Shown here piece after piece: positions 62,277-64,000 of a stretch of 64,000 nucleotides of DNA. How positions within the stretch are numbered: the stretch's first letter is position 1; each line of letters begins with the position of its first letter. A program made the translations under genes and the position numbers. Origin of the DNA: Bacillus_BU sp051233475. Its GTDB lineage: Bacteria > Bacillota > Bacilli > Bacillales > Cytobacillaceae. Below the pieces are notes generated by a model. That model saw only the letters and a program-made list of their open reading frames with translations. It was not told the origin of the DNA and did no database searches. The stretch spans positions 77,202 to 141,201 of the forward strand of contig NZ_JBKFGH010000024.1 in NCBI RefSeq assembly GCF_051233475.1, written 5' to 3'.

Positions 62277-62277
62277 C

Positions 62278-63630
62278 CTACTCTGTATATAAGCTTTCGT
62301 TCTTTATTTTTCTGTATAGAGCCGTTCGATGAATCCCAAGTTTATTTGATGCTTCGCCTATCTTTCCATCACAAGCATCAATCATGGAATGAATGTATTG
62401 CTCCTCTACTCTTGTTAATAGTTCCTTTAAAGGAAGGGGATTGACAATATGTTCCTTCAGATAGGCATCTAACATTAAACTAAAGGACTTTACCGAATCC
62501 TGTTTCTCAAAGTTGTTTAAACCAATCACTAACATTCTTTCCACAAAGTTTTTGAGTTCTCTTACATTGCCCGGCCACGAATGGGATAGTAGGTAATTGA
62601 ATTGTTTGGCAGAAACACTATACTTTATTTGATATTTTTCATTAAATTCATTAATAAATTTCCTAACAAGCCCAATAATGTCGAGTGGTCTTTCACGTAA
62701 AGGCGGGATATGAAGCGGGATAACATTAAGCCGATAATACAAGTCATCACGGAATAAGCCTTTGTCTACCATTTCCTTAAGATTGCGATTTGTAGCTGCG
62801 ATTACTCTGAAATCGACTTTTATATTAGTGGTTCCTCCCACTCTTCGAACCTCTTGTGTCTCTAACACCCTTAACAGTTTTGCTTGTTTTTCTAAAGGTA
62901 ATTCTGATATCTCGTCTAAAAAGAGGGTTCCGTTGTTCGCCATTTCAATTAATCCATGTTTTAAATAATTTGCACCCGTAAAGGCTCCCTTTTCATGGCC
63001 AAAGAATTCGGATTCAAACAAATTATCAGGGATTGCAGCACAATTGACAGAGATAAACGGGCCATTGGAACACTTACTTTTCGTATGAATGTACTTAGAT
63101 AAGACTTCTTTTCCTGTACCAGACTCACCGTACAATAAAACTCTGCAATCATAAGGTGCAATTTGATCACAAGCTTTTAAAATTTGTTTCATGATCAAAC
63201 TCTCTGCCACAACTTCACATTCTCTTTCTTCAGAAGAGTCGACACAGCCAGGAGAAAACTCGGTTGATTCCGTATCGATCATTTCAAATTGCCCAACAGA
63301 TGTTGTTACAACGATATCTATTTCTCCATTGGGTTTAAATAGAGGGGTACTTGTATTTTGGATTTTAAATCCCACTTTTGTTTCAATTGTTCCTGTCACT
63401 TGCGCTTTTTTTTCGATAGCTTCAAGAGTAAAGGAATGATTATACTTTCCAGCTTTAACTAAGTCACCGACATTGGACTTAAGCAATTCCTCAAGAGACA
63501 TTCCTAAAGTTAGTGCTGTAAATTCATTTGAAATTAAGATATTTCCTTTATTATCCGTAACAAATAATGAGGAAGGGTTTTCTTTGTTTTTTGCATAATG
63601 ACTGGTAAAAATCTCTTCAATTTGTAGCAT
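62278..63630 (-). CDS. Sigma-54-dependent transcriptional activator (PAS - AAA+ - Fis HTH)
   Basis: The 450-residue product has an N-terminal PAS domain (about residues 15-120, with LFVTDNKGNILISNE), a sigma-54 interaction AAA+ domain (about 145-375) with the Walker A GESGTGKE, the sigma-54 contact loop GAFTGA and LFLDEISELP, and a C-terminal Fis-type HTH (about 405-445, ASNKLGIHRTALYRKIK). ATG 63630 has AGGTGA eight bases upstream. It is set to activate the -24/-12 promoter at 62062. The PAS domain suggests it senses a small molecule or CoA ester. Confidence 0.94.
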   Translation of the reverse strand: MLQIEEIFTSHYAKNKENPSSLFVTDNKGNILISNEFTALTLGMSLEELLKSNVGDLVKAGKYNHSFTLEAIEKKAQVTGTIETKVGFKIQNTSTPLFKPNGEIDIVVTTSVGQFEMIDTESTEFSPGCVDSSEERECEVVAESLIMKQILKACDQIAPYDCRVLLYGESGTGKEVLSKYIHTKSKCSNGPFISVNCAAIPDNLFESEFFGHEKGAFTGANYLKHGLIEMANNGTLFLDEISELPLEKQAKLLRVLETQEVRRVGGTTNIKVDFRVIAATNRNLKEMVDKGLFRDDLYYRLNVIPLHIPPLRERPLDIIGLVRKFINEFNEKYQIKYSVSAKQFNYLLSHSWPGNVRELKNFVERMLVIGLNNFEKQDSVKSFSLMLDAYLKEHIVNPLPLKELLTRVEEQYIHSMIDACDGKIGEASNKLGIHRTALYRKIKNESLYTE

Positions 63631-63758
63631 AAAAAAAATCACCTTCTATCATTTGCATAGTTTAACTTTAGGTTTAATTATAGATTACGATTTTAATTTA
63701 AGATTTTATTAATGTGAAACTTTTTAGAAATGTAGCATTGTTATTTTCTACCATATTT

Positions 63759-63817
63759 AGGCGCAGAGGGACGGTTCTTGTGTTCTTTTTGAACACAAGA
63801 ACCGTCCCTCTGCGCCT
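63759..63817. repeat. GGGACGGTTC palindromic repeat, copy 6 (family A)
   Basis: This is the longest copy, with perfect 27-base arms that begin AGGCGCAGAGGGACGGTTCT and a TTTTT loop. A family B element starts seven bases later. Confidence 0.95.
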
Positions 63818-63823
63818 AATAGA

Positions 63824-64000
63824 GCGGACACTGAGGCCCTTATTTTGATAAAATAACCTGTTTTCTAGACTTATGAGGACACAGGATCCGTTATTTATAT
63901 AAAAATCACTAAAAAAAGGCTTTTTATGATCAAATAGCGTACCTGGTGTCCGGATAGCCTCTCAAAACAGCACATTTTGTGAAAATAAGGGCCTATATGT
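63824..64000. repeat. Nested palindromic GCGGACA repeat, copy 3 (family B), cut by window edge
   Basis: GCGGACACTGAGGCCCTTATT and GAGGACACAGGATCCGTTATT-type left arms face right arms CGTACCTGGTGTCCG and AATAAGGGCCTATATGT. The last arm continues past the window. Confidence 0.8.

Noticed and set aside
63711..63726. A third Rex/Fnr site before the sigma-54 activator (TGTGAAAC...).
   Set aside because: Only one half-site is present; the second half does not match.

Overview
The window is a low-GC, Gram-positive chromosome segment of the Bacillaceae type. The evidence is Shine-Dalgarno sites of the AAAGGAGG kind, frequent TTG/GTG starts, sigma-D promoters in front of flagellar genes, a YaaR (DUF327) gene, a MecA_N-type penicillin-binding protein, and several Bacillaceae-style dispersed palindromic repeats. 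I cannot name the species from sequence alone.

Region 1 (1-22.4 kb) is motility and surface. On the minus strand, in transcription order, lie motif-complete flgM-flgN-flgK-flgL, a C39-like peptidase, flagellin, a large FN3/OmpL47 surface protein behind a c-di-GMP riboswitch, fliK-flgD-flgE-fliM-fliN, and fliD-fliT-fliS, plus flhO-flhP, fliL and yaaR. A glucosaminidase-domain protein, a PilZ protein and motAB are on the plus strand. FliM lacks the usual N-terminal CheY-docking motif, and FliN carries a similar one.

Region 2 (22.6-30.1 kb) looks like an extracytosolic flavin-based respiratory module. It has an MFS transporter, a PucR-type regulator, a membrane-anchored pentaheme cytochrome, a lipoprotein of the fumarate reductase flavoprotein family that has lost most fumarate-binding residues, and a three-gene set (NusG_II, Gx transporter, EcfT-like) resembling Listeria EetA/EetB/FmnA flavin export.

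Region 3 (30.1-38.6 kb) is mixed: tandem repeats, small hypothetical proteins, a c-di-GMP riboswitch with a 47-residue ORF, a class B penicillin-binding protein, a TauE/SafE permease and twin perfect palindromes.

Region 4 (38.6-48.2 kb) is a C4-dicarboxylate module: a DcuS/DcuR-like two-component system, a DASS transporter behind a Rex-type operator, class I fumarase (two subunits), and a fumarate reductase/succinate dehydrogenase whose third subunit is a CCG-domain SdhE instead of a cytochrome b. It would convert malate to fumarate to succinate.

Region 5 (48.2-51.4 kb) has another c-di-GMP riboswitch with a 47-residue membrane peptide, a YHYH/excalibur-like surface protein and an SDR.

Region 6 (51.6-63.6 kb) is an acyl-CoA redox operon with the gene content of the E. 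coli ydiF-ydiO-ydiQRST-fadK cluster: CoA-transferase, two acyl-CoA dehydrogenases, FixA, FixB, FixC, FixX and an acyl-CoA ligase. A sigma-54 activator gene precedes it and an exact -24/-12 promoter sits at its head. An OFA-type transporter with a perfect Rex-type operator follows. Regions 2, 4 and 6 together describe a facultative anaerobe with several ways to dispose of electrons.
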